The notes below the pieces were generated by a model that was not told where the DNA came from, ran no database searches, and worked only from the letters and a program-made list of their open reading frames with translations. Shown piece after piece: positions 50,526-59,807 of a stretch of 64,000 nucleotides of DNA (within the stretch, counting starts at the first letter, position 1; the number at the start of each line of letters is the position of its first letter). The stretch is from Bradyrhizobium septentrionale (lineage in GTDB: Bacteria; Pseudomonadota; Alphaproteobacteria; Rhizobiales; Xanthobacteraceae), in contig NZ_CP088285.1 in the NCBI RefSeq assembly GCF_011516645.4, positions 5,846,501 through 5,910,500 on the forward strand, written 5' to 3'. A program made the translations under genes and the position numbers.

Positions 50526-53500
50526 GTGCATTTTGGTTTGTTCTTTGTCTTGTTGGGTCGCTCGTCTCGTCGTGCGGTGGCCTCGGCGGCCTTTGTCTCG
50601 GCGGCCGTCAGTCTGTTTCCGGTCAGTCCGGCGCAGGCCCAGAGCTTCACCTGGGGCGGCAGCGGCAGCACGACGAGCAGCGCGGACTACCAGCTCCCGA
50701 CCAACTGGTCGACGACGTCGCCCGGCGCGCCGCCGATCCTCCCGACCCAATCCGCCATTTTCGATTCAGCGGGATCAAGCACGGTCACCATCGGCGCTGG
50801 TCCGATGTTTCCGGACTCTTGGACCTTCACCGCCAATTCGCAGTCGTACACGATCAGCGGTAACCCGGTTAACTTCGCCCTGACCGGGCCAACCGGCGGT
50901 CTGATCAACCGGGCCAACAGCGGCCAGACCATCACCATCAGCGCGAACATCAATGACGGATTTGCGCCCGGGGTGATGGTGCAGCAGCTCGGCAACAGCA
51001 CGCTGGTGCTCGCGGGCACCAACGGCTACACCGGCGGCACGTTGATCTCGGCCGGCACCGTGCAGGTGACCAATGCGGATTCGGTCGGCACCGGCACCAT
51101 CACGCTCAACGGCGGCACCTTCCAGATGCAGTCGCCGACCGTCTCGAGCGTCGCGTTCTCCAACAACATCGCGGTCAACGCCGCCGGCGGCACGGTCGAT
51201 GCGAACGGCGCCCAGGTCGATCTCCAGGGCGTGATTGCCGACGGAAGTGGAGCGGGCGTTTTGCGGCTGATCGATTCGTCCGCGTCCGGATTCTCCAACG
51301 TTCAGCTCTCCGGCGTGAACACCTATACCGGCGGCACGCTGGTGGTCGATACGACCGTCGTCGTCAGCAACAACAAGTCGGTCGGGTCAGGCACGGTCAC
51401 GCTGGACAATGCGGCGTTCCAGGCCGACGGCCTGAGCAACCTGACCTTCGGCAACAATTTCAGGATCAACACGTCGCCGATCGGCAGCGCGATCGACGCC
51501 AACGGCGTGAACCTCACGATCGCCGGCAACATCGCCGACGGCAACGGCCCCGGCAAGCTGACGGTGCTGGACAGCTCAGGCGGCCTCGGCCGTGTGGTGC
51601 TATCAGGCACCAACACCTATACCGGCGGCACCACGATCTGCGATTGCGCGACGCTGCAGCTCGGCGACGCCACCCACACCGCCTCGATCGTCGGCGAGGT
51701 CACCGTCGACGGCAAGTTCGACATCGTCAACGCGAACACGTCTGGAATCACCAAGATCGTCAACGACGGTTTCAATGGAATTGCCACCACGACGTTCTAC
51801 AATGCGACGTCGGCGTCGGCAGCGACGATCGTGAACCAGAATTTCGGCATCACGGAGTTTCGCGACAGCGGCACCGCGGGCAATGCCACCGTGAGCAACA
51901 CCAACGGTGCGCTCACGATCTTCCGCGACACGAGCTCCGCCGGCAGTGCCACGTTCACCAACAGCACTGGCGGCGCCGTGGTGTTCGGCGACGCGCTTGG
52001 TCCTCCTGGTGGCACCGACACCAGCACGGCCGCCAAGGCCGTGATCGACAACCATAGCGGTGGCAGCGCCGTGTTCCTGGGCCACACCAATGCGGGCCAG
52101 GCGACCATCATCAATCGCGATAGCGGTTTGACCGAGTTCTTCGAATTCTCGTCGGCCGCGTCGGCAACGATTATTACAGAAGCCAATGGCGGCCTCGGCT
52201 TCGTCCAACACAGTACTGCCGCGAACGCGACGATCGACAACAGCGGCACTACGATTTTCGGTGGGTTCAGCGTTGGTGTGGATGCGCCGACCGCGGGCAA
52301 TGCGAACATCACCAACCGTTCCGGCGGCGCGCTGATCTTTGAGGCCTATGCGACGGCCGGCAATGCCACCATCACGACCGAGAGCGGCGGCACGGTCACC
52401 TTCCTCGGCAACTCGACGGGCGGTACCGCGCAGTTCATGACCCAGGGAACCGGCTCTGTGGACTTCGGCGGCGCCCTTGGTCCGAACGGCGACGGGCGCA
52501 TCACGGCCGGTTCGATCGCAGGGTCGGGCACCTACTACATCGGCGGTGGCAACACGCTGACCGTCGGCGGCAACAATCTGTCGACCACTGTCAGCGGCGT
52601 GATCGCCGATCACAGTTTTTGTTGCTTCCCGGTCGGGCAAGGCAATCTGGAGAAGACCGGCAGCGGCACGCTGACCTTGTCGGGCTTCAACACCTATTCG
52701 GGCACCACCACGGTCAATGGCGGCATTCTGCAAGTCGACGGCGGGATCGCGTCGTCGTACCTCACCACCGTGAATGCCGGCGGCACGCTCTCGGGCATCG
52801 GCACCGTCAACAATACGACGATCGCAAGCGGCGGCATCATGCTGCCCGGCAATGCGACGCCAGGCACCTACCTGACCGTGGGAGGCAATCTCGCGTTGCA
52901 GTCCGGTGCGCTGTATCTGGTGAGCATCGGCTCGACCGCATCGACATCAGCCAAGGTGACGGGCACCGCGACGCTGGCCGGTTCGGTCGGCGTCAGCGCC
53001 GCCGCCGGCAGCACGGTTGCCAAGCAATATACCATTCTGTCGGCCGCCGGCGGCCGCAGCGGAACGTTTGCAGGCGTCGATTCAACCGGGCTGCCGTCCA
53101 ATCTCGTGGCGACACTCGGCTATGACACGAACAACGTCTATCTCAATTTCGCGCTCGATTACGGCGCAGCATCGAAGCTCAACGTCAATCAGCAGAACGT
53201 CGCCACCACGCTGCAGAACTTCTTCAATGCCAATGGCGGCATCAGCGCCGTGTTCGCAGGCCTCTCGCCGAACGGCCTGACGCAGGCCTCGGGCGAGGGC
53301 GCGACCGGATCGCAGCAGACGACGTTCAATGCGATGAACCAGTTCCTCGGCCTGTTGACCGATCCGTTCGTCGCCGGACGCGACGGCGGCTTCGGTGGCG
53401 GCGCGGGCGCCACGCCGTTTGCCGAGGAGAGCGCGTCGCTGGCTTACGCGGCGCGCAGGACCGATCCGCGCGATGCGCTGGCCGCGATCTATGCCAAGGC

Positions 53501-54365
53501 GCCGCCGCAGCAGGTCGACTTCGCGCAGCGCTGGAGCGTGTGGGCGGCCGGCTATGGCGGCTCGCAGAGCACGAGCGGCAATGCCGTGCTCGGCTCCAAC
53601 AACACCACGAGCAGCCTCTCAGGCACCGCGGTCGGCGCCGACTACCGCTTCTCGCCGAACACCATCGCCGGCTTTGCGCTCGCCGGTGGCGGCACCAGTT
53701 TCAGCGTCAACGGTCTCGGCTGGGGCCGCTCGGACCTGTTCCAGGCCGGCGGCTTCGTCCGCCACAGCGTCGGCGCGGCATACTTAAGCGCGGCGCTCGC
53801 CTATGGCTGGCAGGACATCACCACCGACCGCATCGTCACCGCTGCTGGCGCCGATCATCTGCGCGCCAACTTCAATGCCAATGCGTGGTCGGGCCGGCTC
53901 GAGGGCGGCTATCGATATGCGACGCCATGGATTGGGCTCACGCCTTACGCCGCCGCGCAGTTCACCAGCTTCGAGCTGCCGAACTATGCCGAGACCGTGG
54001 TCTCCGGCGGCGGCGCCTTCGCGCTCAACTATGCCGCAAAGAGCGTCACCGACACCCGCAGCGAGCTCGGCCTGCGCTCCGACAAATCCTTCGCGGTCGA
54101 CGGCGGCATCGTGACGCTGCGCGGGCGCGTCGCCTGGGCGCATGACTTCAACCCGGACCGCAACGTTGGCGCCGTGTTCCAGACGCTGCCGGGCGCGGCC
54201 TTCGTGGTCAACGGTGCGGCGCAGGCGAGCGACTCCGCGCTGACCACGGCCTCGGCCGAGCTGAAGTGGCGCAACGGCTGGTCGGCGGCGGCGACCTTCG
54301 AAGGCGAATTCTCCAGCGTTACCCAGTCCTACGCCGGCAAGGGCGTGGTGCGTTACGCCTGGTAA
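50526..54365 (+). CDS. Autotransporter (type Va secretion) with beta-helix passenger
   Basis: 1279 residues. A signal peptide ends near PAQAQ (residue about 39). The passenger (about 40-990) has at least four autotransporter-associated strand motifs of the TYTGGT/TYSGTTT kind and a block of about nine 22-residue units (51800-52485). About residues 1010-1279 form the outer-membrane beta-barrel, with WSVWAAGYGG at its start, several GYRYATPWIG-type strands and the terminal aromatic signature VVRYAW. The start is GTG 50526 behind GGGGGCGG. The passenger has no visible protease motif; adhesion is likely by family precedent. The ligand is unknown. Confidence 0.9.
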   Translation: MHFGLFFVLLGRSSRRAVASAAFVSAAVSLFPVSPAQAQSFTWGGSGSTTSSADYQLPTNWSTTSPGAPPILPTQSAIFDSAGSSTVTIGAGPMFPDSWTFTANSQSYTISGNPVNFALTGPTGGLINRANSGQTITISANINDGFAPGVMVQQLGNSTLVLAGTNGYTGGTLISAGTVQVTNADSVGTGTITLNGGTFQMQSPTVSSVAFSNNIAVNAAGGTVDANGAQVDLQGVIADGSGAGVLRLIDSSASGFSNVQLSGVNTYTGGTLVVDTTVVVSNNKSVGSGTVTLDNAAFQADGLSNLTFGNNFRINTSPIGSAIDANGVNLTIAGNIADGNGPGKLTVLDSSGGLGRVVLSGTNTYTGGTTICDCATLQLGDATHTASIVGEVTVDGKFDIVNANTSGITKIVNDGFNGIATTTFYNATSASAATIVNQNFGITEFRDSGTAGNATVSNTNGALTIFRDTSSAGSATFTNSTGGAVVFGDALGPPGGTDTSTAAKAVIDNHSGGSAVFLGHTNAGQATIINRDSGLTEFFEFSSAASATIITEANGGLGFVQHSTAANATIDNSGTTIFGGFSVGVDAPTAGNANITNRSGGALIFEAYATAGNATITTESGGTVTFLGNSTGGTAQFMTQGTGSVDFGGALGPNGDGRITAGSIAGSGTYYIGGGNTLTVGGNNLSTTVSGVIADHSFCCFPVGQGNLEKTGSGTLTLSGFNTYSGTTTVNGGILQVDGGIASSYLTTVNAGGTLSGIGTVNNTTIASGGIMLPGNATPGTYLTVGGNLALQSGALYLVSIGSTASTSAKVTGTATLAGSVGVSAAAGSTVAKQYTILSAAGGRSGTFAGVDSTGLPSNLVATLGYDTNNVYLNFALDYGAASKLNVNQQNVATTLQNFFNANGGISAVFAGLSPNGLTQASGEGATGSQQTTFNAMNQFLGLLTDPFVAGRDGGFGGGAGATPFAEESASLAYAARRTDPRDALAAIYAKAPPQQVDFAQRWSVWAAGYGGSQSTSGNAVLGSNNTTSSLSGTAVGADYRFSPNTIAGFALAGGGTSFSVNGLGWGRSDLFQAGGFVRHSVGAAYLSAALAYGWQDITTDRIVTAAGADHLRANFNANAWSGRLEGGYRYATPWIGLTPYAAAQFTSFELPNYAETVVSGGGAFALNYAAKSVTDTRSELGLRSDKSFAVDGGIVTLRGRVAWAHDFNPDRNVGAVFQTLPGAAFVVNGAAQASDSALTTASAELKWRNGWSAAATFEGEFSSVTQSYAGKGVVRYAW
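51800..52485 (+). repeat. Tandem 22-residue repeat block inside the autotransporter passenger
   Basis: About nine imperfect units follow the pattern (A/G)G-x-A-T-(I/V/F)-x-N-x2-G-G-x3-F-x4-(S/T). Examples are AGNATVSNTNGALTIFRDTS, AGQATIINRDSGLTEFFEFS and AGNATITTESGGTVTFLGNS. The period fits one rung of a right-handed beta-helix. The DNA of the units has diverged, so the block is old, not freshly duplicated. Confidence 0.75.
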
Positions 54366-54456
54366 GACTTCCCGTACTTGCGTTTTCGCCCGAAGCGGCT
54401 ATCCCTTCCTGAAGAAAACGCAACAATGAGTGGGCCAAACCCACGCGGGAGGAACG

Positions 54457-55539
54457 ATGCGCGCAGCGATCTTCAGGAGCGGCGAGATTGTCGTAGGCAC
54501 CATGCCGGAACCGAAGCCGGGCGCGGGGCAAGTGCTGGTCAAATCGCTCGCCTGCGGCATCTGCGGTTCCGATCTGCACGCCCGCAAGCACGCCCACCGC
54601 ATGGTGGAGCTGAGCAAGTTCCTTCCGGGACGTGCGCCGATGGATTTGTCGCGCGACGTCGTGTTCGGCCACGAGTTCTGCTGCGAGATCCTCGATTACG
54701 GCCCTGACACCACGCGCAAGCTGAAGCCCGGCACACGGGTGTGCTCGCTGCCGGCGGTGCTGACGCCGGAGGGCCCCAAGGGCATCGGCTATTCCAACGA
54801 TTATGTCGGCGCCTATGCCGAGCAGATGCTGCTCAGCGAGCCGCTGCTGCTCGAAGTGCCGAACGGGCTTGCCGCCGAGCATGCCGCGCTCACCGAGCCG
54901 CTTGCGGTCGGCGTGCATGCGGTGGCGATGGCCAACATCAGAGGCGGCGAGGTGCCGCTGGTGATCGGCTGCGGGCCGGTAGGGCTAGCGGTGATCGCGG
55001 CGCTGAAGATCAGGGGCCTCGGCCCGATCGTCGCCGCCGATTACTCGCCGGCGCGGCGCTTGCTCGCCGAGAAGATGGGCGCCGATGTCGTGGTCGATCC
55101 CGCGACGACGCAGCCCTATGCGAGCTGGGCCGAGCACGCCCAGATGACGGAGGCGGAGAAGGCCGCGCGGCCGCCGATGCAGGCGCTGCTGCCGCCGCTG
55201 AAGCCGGCGCTGATCTTCGAATGCGTCGGCGTGCCCGGCGTGCTGCAACAGCTGTTCGAAGGCGCGCCACGCAGCGCCCGCATCGTCGTGGTCGGCGTCT
55301 GCATGGAGACCGACAAGTCCGAGCCGATGCTCGGCATCATCAAGGAGCTCAACGTCCAATACGTGCTCGGCTACACGCCGGAGGAATTTGCGTATTCGCT
55401 GCGCCTGATCGCGGAAGGCCAGGTCGATGCCGCCTCGCTGGTCACCGGCCGCGTCGGCATCGACGGCGTCGCGCAGGCCTTCGCCGATCTCGCCAATCCC
55501 GAGGCGCACACCAAGATCCTGGTCGAGCCGTGGCGGTGA
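54457..55539 (+). CDS. Zinc-binding alcohol dehydrogenase-family protein
   Basis: 360 residues of the medium-chain dehydrogenase fold. The catalytic zinc region is ACGICGSDLHARKH, with GHEFCCEI and an Asp/Glu-rich loop. The structural four-Cys cluster is absent, unlike the enzyme at 25085. The cofactor loop is VIGCGPVGLAVIAAL. GGGAGGAACG precedes the ATG at 54457. It starts a same-strand group with an SDR, a FAD oxidoreductase and an amino-acid permease. Substrate unknown. Confidence 0.87.
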   Translation: MRAAIFRSGEIVVGTMPEPKPGAGQVLVKSLACGICGSDLHARKHAHRMVELSKFLPGRAPMDLSRDVVFGHEFCCEILDYGPDTTRKLKPGTRVCSLPAVLTPEGPKGIGYSNDYVGAYAEQMLLSEPLLLEVPNGLAAEHAALTEPLAVGVHAVAMANIRGGEVPLVIGCGPVGLAVIAALKIRGLGPIVAADYSPARRLLAEKMGADVVVDPATTQPYASWAEHAQMTEAEKAARPPMQALLPPLKPALIFECVGVPGVLQQLFEGAPRSARIVVVGVCMETDKSEPMLGIIKELNVQYVLGYTPEEFAYSLRLIAEGQVDAASLVTGRVGIDGVAQAFADLANPEAHTKILVEPWR

Positions 55540-55620
55540 GCCCTTGGCGGCGCGCGGTTTGCATTTCATGACACCGAACCTATAGTTCGTTGTCCTTGCA
55601 ATACTGACAGTACGCACCGC

Positions 55621-56379
55621 ATGCGGGTTTCAATCATCACGGGAGGCGGCTCCGGCATCGGCGCTGCGGTTGCACGCCGGCTCGCCGGCCCCGATCAATG
55701 CCTGATGCTGCATGGACAGGGCGCCGAGGCTGCCGGGTTGGCGCGGCTGAATGCGGTTGCGGAGGAATGCCGCGGCAAGGGCGCCAAGGTCGAGCTTCTC
55801 ACCGGCGATCTCGCCAAAGCCGGCGCGGGCACCGCGCTGGTCGAGGCAACGCGCGCCGCGTTCGGGCCGGTCGACAGCATCGTGCACGCCGCCGGCTTTG
55901 CCGACCGGCGCGACTTCGCCAGCCTGCCGCGCGAGGCGCTGGAGCGCGCGTTCGCGGTGATGGCGGCGGCATTCCACGAGATCGCGGCGGCCGCGCTGCC
56001 CGATCTCACGCGCGACGCAAAGGGCCGCGTCGTTGCTGTCTCGAGCTTCGGTACGCATCGCTTCGTGCCCGGTGCCACCTATCCGGGATCGGCCGCGGCG
56101 AAGGCCGCGCTCGAGGTGCTGGTGAAGTCGCTGGCAATCGAGCTCGCCGCCTCCGGCGCCACCGCCAACGCCGTGATGCCCGGCTACACCCGCAAGGATC
56201 CCGGCCTGTTCGGCGCGCTTGACACTGCGACCTGGGAGCGCGTGGCGAAAGCCAATCCGATGCAGCGCCTCGCCGAGCCGGACGAGGTCGCCGCCGTCGT
56301 CGCATTCCTGCTGTCGCCGGAAGCGGGCCACGTCACCGGCGCCACGCTGCCGGTCGATGGCGGCCTGACCTTGATGTGA
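55621..56379 (+). CDS. SDR-family oxidoreductase with an altered catalytic motif
   Basis: 252 residues. The cofactor loop TGGGSGIGAA is at residues 8-17, the NNAG position reads HAAGFAD, and the end VTGATLPVDGGLTLM is normal for the family. The Ser is in VVAVSSFGTHRF, but the Y-x3-K motif is missing: the segment reads ATYPGSAAAKAALEVL, where the Tyr is seven residues before the Lys and a Ser stands at the usual Tyr place. Either Tyr reaches in from the loop, or catalysis is changed. It is 81 bases after the zinc dehydrogenase and 4 before the next gene. Confidence 0.83.
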   Translation: MRVSIITGGGSGIGAAVARRLAGPDQCLMLHGQGAEAAGLARLNAVAEECRGKGAKVELLTGDLAKAGAGTALVEATRAAFGPVDSIVHAAGFADRRDFASLPREALERAFAVMAAAFHEIAAAALPDLTRDAKGRVVAVSSFGTHRFVPGATYPGSAAAKAALEVLVKSLAIELAASGATANAVMPGYTRKDPGLFGALDTATWERVAKANPMQRLAEPDEVAAVVAFLLSPEAGHVTGATLPVDGGLTLM

Positions 56380-56383
56380 CGGC

Positions 56384-57643
56384 ATGAGCGAGGGCACGGC
56401 TGCGCAACAAGCTGACGTCGTCGTGCTCGGCGCCGGCATGGTCGGCGTCTCGGCAGGCCTCGCCGCGCGGCAGCGCGGGCTCTCCGTCATCATCGTCGAC
56501 CGCCGCGAGCCGGGCAGCGAAACCTCCTACGGCAATGCCGGCATCATCTCGTCAGGCTCGATCCTGCCGCTCAACACGCCATCGCTGCTGAAGAACCTGC
56601 CGAAATATCTCACCAACACGCATCCGGCGCTGCGCTGGAATCTGCCGTGGGCGCTCGCCAACGCCGGCTGGGTGATCCGCTTCCTCGCCACCGCCACCCC
56701 GTCGCAGACAAAACCGCGCGCCGCCGCGCTGCACGGCCTGATCGGCACCTCGCTGCAACTGCACCGCGACTGGATCGTGCAGGCCGGCGCCGGCCATCGC
56801 ATCCGCGAGACCGGCTGGCTCAAGGCCTGGCGCAGCGATGGGCTCGCCGCCGCGAAGGCCGAGCAGGCGGCGCTCGCCGAATTCGGCATCATGAGCGAGG
56901 TGCTCGACCGCCAGGCGATCTCCGCGCTCGAGCCCGGTATCATCCCTGCCTACAGCACGGGCCTGCTGCACACCCAGACGGCATCGGTCGATTCCCCCGG
57001 CGCGGTGGTGAAGGCCTATGCGCAGATGCTCGCCGGTCACGGCGGCACAGTCAGGCAATCCGAGATCCGGCGGATCGAGCAGCACAACGACGGCTGGCGC
57101 GTGCAGCTTGCCGACGGCGAGATCGCCGCGCGCCATGCCGTGGTCGCGCTCGGGCCGTGGTCGGCCGAGCTGCTGCGGCCGCTCGGCTATCGCGTGCCGC
57201 TGGCGTTCGAGCGCGGCTATCACCAGCATTTCGTGCCGAACCCGGCACGCAAATTGCTGCGGCCGATCCATGATGCAGAGGGCGGATTCCTGATGACGCC
57301 GATGGAGCAGGGCATTCGCGTCACCAGCGGCGTCGAGTTCACCGCGCGCGACGCGCCGTCGAATTATGCGCAGCTCGAGGCAGTGGTGCCGATGGCGCGC
57401 AGCGTGGCCGAATTCGGCGATGCCGTCGGCGAGCGCTGGCGCGGCGCGCGGCCGACATTGCCCGACAGCCTGCCGATGATCGGACCAGCGCCGCGGCATC
57501 GCGGCCTCTGGCTCGCCTTCGGCAACCAGCATATCGGCTTCACCACCGGCCCCGGAACGGGCGCCGCGGTTGCCGCGATGATCGCAGGCGATGCGCCGCC
57601 ATTCGACCTGAAGGCGTTTTCGCCGGACCGGTATATCGCGTGA
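56384..57643 (+). CDS. FAD-dependent oxidoreductase, D-amino-acid dehydrogenase (DadA)-like
   Basis: 419 residues of the DAO fold. The FAD loop VVVLGAGMVGVSAGLAA is at residues 11-27, followed by the RREPGSETSYGNAGIISSG element typical of DadA. ERGYHQHFVP is in the substrate domain, and RGARPTLPDSLPMIGPAP with GNQHIGFTTGPGTG at the end is characteristic. It would deaminate a D-amino acid or oxidise a related amine, passing electrons to the membrane or O2. It starts 4 bases after the SDR stop, so the two are coupled. An amino-acid ABC permease follows, which fits amino-acid use. Confidence 0.87.
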   Translation: MSEGTAAQQADVVVLGAGMVGVSAGLAARQRGLSVIIVDRREPGSETSYGNAGIISSGSILPLNTPSLLKNLPKYLTNTHPALRWNLPWALANAGWVIRFLATATPSQTKPRAAALHGLIGTSLQLHRDWIVQAGAGHRIRETGWLKAWRSDGLAAAKAEQAALAEFGIMSEVLDRQAISALEPGIIPAYSTGLLHTQTASVDSPGAVVKAYAQMLAGHGGTVRQSEIRRIEQHNDGWRVQLADGEIAARHAVVALGPWSAELLRPLGYRVPLAFERGYHQHFVPNPARKLLRPIHDAEGGFLMTPMEQGIRVTSGVEFTARDAPSNYAQLEAVVPMARSVAEFGDAVGERWRGARPTLPDSLPMIGPAPRHRGLWLAFGNQHIGFTTGPGTGAAVAAMIAGDAPPFDLKAFSPDRYIA

Positions 57644-57680
57644 CTCGCGTGAGGCCGCCTGCGATGCTGAGGCGTCCAAA

Positions 57681-57724
57681 GCGTTTTCGAGCGAAGTGGG
57701 CACCGGTTCGCGTGAAGAAAACGC
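57681..57724. repeat. AGCATGATC-family dyad, diverged copy
   Basis: GCGTTTTC on the left and GAAAACGC on the right pair exactly around GAGCGAAGTGGGCACCGGTT. The centre AAGTGG-x-ACCGGTT is shared with the copy at 19461-19527, so it belongs to the same family although its ends differ. It lies 30 bases before the amino-acid permease start. Confidence 0.65.
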
Positions 57725-57753
57725 GTCAAAGCTAAAGTCAACCGAGGGGCAGG

Positions 57754-58422
57754 ATGAACTACGTTTGGGATTTCGCGATCCTTGGCAAGTACAGCCATCT
57801 GTTCTTGCTCGGGCTCGGCTGGACCATGGCCTACACGATCGGCACCATCATCCTGGGCACATTGATCGGCCTGATCGTCGGCATGCTGCGGCTGCGGCGG
57901 ATTCCCGTGATCGACTGGCTGCTGATCGCCTACATCGAATTGTTCCGCTGCACGCCGCTGCTGGTGCAGATCATCTGGTTCTATTACGCGTTTCCGGTCG
58001 TGATCGGCGTCAACATCCCGGCGCATGCCGCGGCCGTCAGCGTGCTCTCGCTTTATGGCGGCGCGTTCTATGCCGAGATCGTGCGCGGCTCGATCGAGAG
58101 CGTGCCGGTCGGGCAGTGGGACGCCGCGAAGGCGCTCGGCTTCCGCGGCTGGCGCTTGATGCGGCTCGTGATCCTGCCGCAGGCGCTGAAGCCGATGATG
58201 GCGCCTTACGTCAACCAGTCGGTGACGCAGCTGAAGAACACCTCGCTGGTCTCGATCATCGCGGTGCCCGATCTCGTCTACAACGCGACCTTGATCAACG
58301 CCGACACCTACCGGCCGCTCGAGGTCTACACCATCGTGGCGCTGATCTATTTTGCGATCCTGTTCCCATCGACGCTGGTGGCGCGGCGGCTGGAGCGCGG
58401 GCTGACCTATGACAAGGTGTGA
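57754..58422 (+). CDS. Amino-acid-type ABC transporter permease
   Basis: 222 residues with about five helices, of the His/Glu/Gln/Arg/opine permease family. It has GLGWTMAYTIGTIILGTLIG at the N-terminus, YIELFRCTPLLVQIIWFYYAFP in the middle and the EAA loop QWDAAKALGFRGWRLMRLVILPQALKPM at about residues 120-147. Such systems usually have one or two permeases, an ATPase and a binding protein. Here a binding protein gene is convergent at 58598 and no ATPase gene is in reach. Confidence 0.88.
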   Translation: MNYVWDFAILGKYSHLFLLGLGWTMAYTIGTIILGTLIGLIVGMLRLRRIPVIDWLLIAYIELFRCTPLLVQIIWFYYAFPVVIGVNIPAHAAAVSVLSLYGGAFYAEIVRGSIESVPVGQWDAAKALGFRGWRLMRLVILPQALKPMMAPYVNQSVTQLKNTSLVSIIAVPDLVYNATLINADTYRPLEVYTIVALIYFAILFPSTLVARRLERGLTYDKV

Positions 58423-58435
58423 GTTTGTTTCCTCT

Positions 58436-58573
58436 CCCTCTCCCCGTTCTTACGGGGAGAGGGTTGGGGTGAGGGGCTCTCACCGCGAGTATCGATGCTC
58501 GAAAGACCTGTACCCCCTCACCCGGATCACATCTGGCGATGTGATCCGACCTCTCCCCGCAGGCGGGGAGAGG
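58436..58573. repeat. Three-hairpin repeat after the amino-acid permease
   Basis: CCCTCTCCCC pairs with GGGGAGAGGG (58436-58463). GGATCACATC pairs with GATGTGATCC (58524-58547). CCTCTCCCC pairs with GGGGAGAGG (58550-58573). The outer GGTGAGGGG and CCCCTCACC also face each other. A single-hairpin relative, ACCTCGCCCCGC...GCGGGGAGAGGT, lies at 59601-59626. Between convergent genes, so a bidirectional terminator is likely. Confidence 0.75.
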
Positions 58574-58597
58574 TGAAGAAACCGCTGGATTGCGCGG

Positions 58598-59491
58598 CTA
58601 GATACTCAACTCCACCGGCACGTCCTCCGGCTTCACGCCGGCAAGCCCGAGGCCCTTGACGAACCATTCGCGCATCTGGCCGATGCCTCTGTTATAGTCG
58701 ACCCACACCGAGAGGAAGTCGCGCCAGCGCTTGTCGCCCTCGCGGCGCACTGCCATGCCGCTCGCGATCGTCACCGACGGCGAGGTCAGGATCTTGTAGG
58801 TGCCGAGATTGGGGTTTTTGGCGATCGCGGTCAGCCCGAGCACCAGCGCGTTGACGACGCAATCGACGCGGCCCGAGGACATTTCCAGCATCACCTCGTC
58901 GCGCGACTTCAGCGACTTGATGGTGGCGTTCGGCGCAAAGCGCCGCGCCACCGCCTCGTTGGCCGAGCCGACGTCGACCGCGATCTTGACCTCCGGCTTG
59001 TTGATGTCGGCCCAGGTCTTAGCATCTGAAGCCTTGGCCTCCAGCCCCTTCTTCAGCATCGCGCCGAACGGATGCGGGAACACCAGATTGGTGAAATCGA
59101 CCACCAGCGCGCGCTGCGGCGTCGGGTTGAGCGCGAAGCCGAGATCGATCTTGTTGGCCTGCAAATCGAGAATTGAATTGCCATAGGTCGATTCGACATA
59201 TTCCAGCTTGACGTCGAGCAGCTTTGCCAGATCGTTGGCCATCTCGATCGAGAAGCCGGACCAGGTGCCGGAGGCGAGATCCTTGTTGAAATAGGGCAGT
59301 TCGCCCGGCAGCACGGCGATCCGCAGCACCTTGTTGGCGCGGATACGATCCAGCGTGTTGTCGGCAGGCGTCTGCGCCGCGGCCGGGGTTGCCAACGCGG
59401 CCACCAGCGCGGCGCCGCTGCCGATCCCGAGCGCATAGCGCAGCGCGTCACGGCGATCTTCGGAAATTGTGATGTCGTCGGATTGAGTCAA
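58598..59491 (-). CDS. Amino-acid-type ABC transporter substrate-binding protein
   Basis: 297 residues of the SBP_bac_3 fold. The N-terminus has RRDALRYALGIGSGAALVAAL and a probable cut after PAAA, a Tat-like signal. The body shows LRIAVLPGELPYF, SGFSIEMANDLAKLL, YGNSILDLQANKIDLGFALNPTPQRA and VDCVVNALVLGL, standard for Gln/Glu/cystine-type binding proteins. It is convergent with the permease of the same family and separated from it by a hairpin element, so the two are not one operon but may be one system. Ligand unknown. Confidence 0.87.
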   Translation of the reverse strand: MTQSDDITISEDRRDALRYALGIGSGAALVAALATPAAAQTPADNTLDRIRANKVLRIAVLPGELPYFNKDLASGTWSGFSIEMANDLAKLLDVKLEYVESTYGNSILDLQANKIDLGFALNPTPQRALVVDFTNLVFPHPFGAMLKKGLEAKASDAKTWADINKPEVKIAVDVGSANEAVARRFAPNATIKSLKSRDEVMLEMSSGRVDCVVNALVLGLTAIAKNPNLGTYKILTSPSVTIASGMAVRREGDKRWRDFLSVWVDYNRGIGQMREWFVKGLGLAGVKPEDVPVELSI

Positions 59492-59807
59492 GCGGGCCTC
59501 CCTGCACCAGATCGGGGAAGCCTAGCGTCGGGATTTGGCCGCAGCAATAGTGCGGGCCTCCGCCAATAGTAGGCGCAGTTGCCCAAGTGCTGGCCTTCTT
59601 ACCTCGCCCCGCTTGCGGGGAGAGGTCGGATTGCATTTGGAATCAACTGGACTCTCCGCACCGTCATGGCCGGCCTTGTCCCGGCCATCCACGTCTTTTC
59701 TCGCGCGGAAACGAAGACGTGGATGCCCGGGACAAGCCCGGGCATGACGAGTTTGTGGGGACGTTGAGCGCTTGCCGCAAGCGGGAGCGCGCAGATCGCA
59801 CCCCGGA
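59492..59807. other. Gene-free gap made largely of dispersed repeats
   Basis: 316 bases between two minus-strand genes. It contains the hairpin ACCTCGCCCCGC...GCGGGGAGAGGT at 59601-59626 and the 59663-59748 repeat. Nothing here looks coding. Confidence 0.6.
59663..59748. repeat. Dispersed repeat, GTCATGGCCGGC...CCCGGGCATGAC type, copy 2
   Basis: Same family as 26171-26286. GACGTGGATGCCCGGGACA on the right mirrors TGTCCCGGCCATCCACGTC on the left, with only TTTTCTCGCGCGGAAACGAA between. Lies 59 bases past the stop of ppk2 on the minus strand. Confidence 0.8.
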
